Below are positions 6,471 to 6,684 of a stretch of DNA of 6,684 bases, piece by piece. Source of the stretch: Cellvibrionales bacterium (GTDB taxonomy: Bacteria > Pseudomonadota > Gammaproteobacteria > Pseudomonadales > JAHEGP01); the NCBI GenBank assembly GCA_024645065.1, contig JAHEGP010000178.1:1-6684 (forward strand), read 5' to 3'. The stretch's first letter is position 1. The number at the start of each line of letters is the position of its first letter. The notes beneath the pieces were generated by a model that was not told where the DNA came from, did no database searches, and was given only the letters and a program-made list of their open reading frames with translations. Position numbers and translations under genes: made by a program.

Positions 6471-6684
6471 ATGCAGGTTGATTTAGAAAAGCAATTCGAG
6501 TTGCCCGGACCGTCGGCGAAGAGCTGGGAATTCCTCCAGGATATCCCCGCCGTCGCCAGCTGTATGCCGGGCGCTGAAATTACCGAAGAGGTCGACAAAA
6601 ATAACTACAAGGGCAAGGTGAAAATGAAAATCGGGCCCGCACTGATGGCCTTCCAGGGCGACATAGTGGTCAACGGCGTCGATG
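6471..6684 (+). CDS. coxG: CoxG, CO dehydrogenase membrane-linking SRPBCC protein (partial)
   Basis: Only the first 71 residues are in the window; the gene runs off the right edge. The start resembles CoxG proteins: an opening MQVDLEKQFELPGP, the family motif ASCMPGAEI (about residues 29-37) and YKGKVKMKIGP (about 46-56). These fit the SRPBCC (START/Bet v1-like) fold with a hydrophobic pocket. CoxG proteins are known to be needed for attaching CO dehydrogenase to the membrane, and recent work on mycobacteria implicates them in handing electrons to quinone. The ATG is supported by GGAG 8 bases upstream. The C-terminal part, which in many homologues carries a membrane-binding tail, cannot be seen. 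A general SRPBCC protein is the alternative, but the position after coxL favours CoxG. Confidence 0.9.
   Translation, partial: MQVDLEKQFELPGPSAKSWEFLQDIPAVASCMPGAEITEEVDKNNYKGKVKMKIGPALMAFQGDIVVNGVD

Overview
The window carries two divergent gene clusters separated by a 284-base intergenic region. It looks like bacterial chromosome, most likely from a proteobacterium. That placement is an inference from moderately high GC, the coxM-S-L gene order and the close resemblance of CoxL to proteobacterial form I enzymes. No rRNA, tRNA or other phylogenetic marker is present to confirm it.

Left part (minus strand, 2362 down to 243): a two-gene operon encoding an NfeD-type membrane serine protease with a signal peptide, followed by a membrane-anchored slipin (stomatin/SPFH family). 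The protease stop codon and the slipin start codon share one base (TAATG), so the two are probably translationally coupled. This is the classic NfeD-slipin pair linked to membrane-domain organisation and cleavage of hydrophobic protein segments. The 242 bases beyond the slipin stop contain no gene, but they hold a 13-bp tandem repeat and an imperfect hairpin.

Middle (2363-2646): the divergent intergenic region. The half nearer coxM holds an 8-bp inverted repeat and two copies of an 11-bp direct repeat built from the hexamer ATAACG. These are good candidates for the control region of the cox operon.

Right part (plus strand, 2647 to the window end): coxM, coxS, coxL and the first 71 codons of coxG. 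CoxM (FAD subunit), CoxS (two [2Fe-2S] clusters) and CoxL (Mo/Cu active site) make up the aerobic carbon monoxide dehydrogenase, a cytoplasmic or inner-membrane-associated (CoxMSL)2 enzyme. It oxidises CO with water to CO2 and sends electrons through Mo, the two Fe-S clusters and FAD to the quinone pool. CoxL has the form I signature AYRCSFR with the copper-binding cysteine, so this is a true CO dehydrogenase rather than a form II homologue of uncertain substrate. CoxG is the SRPBCC-fold protein that links the enzyme to the membrane and respiratory chain. The organism is therefore probably able to gain supplementary energy from CO under oxic conditions.

I do not see a previously undescribed system. 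The least explained part is the repeat-rich region upstream of coxM.
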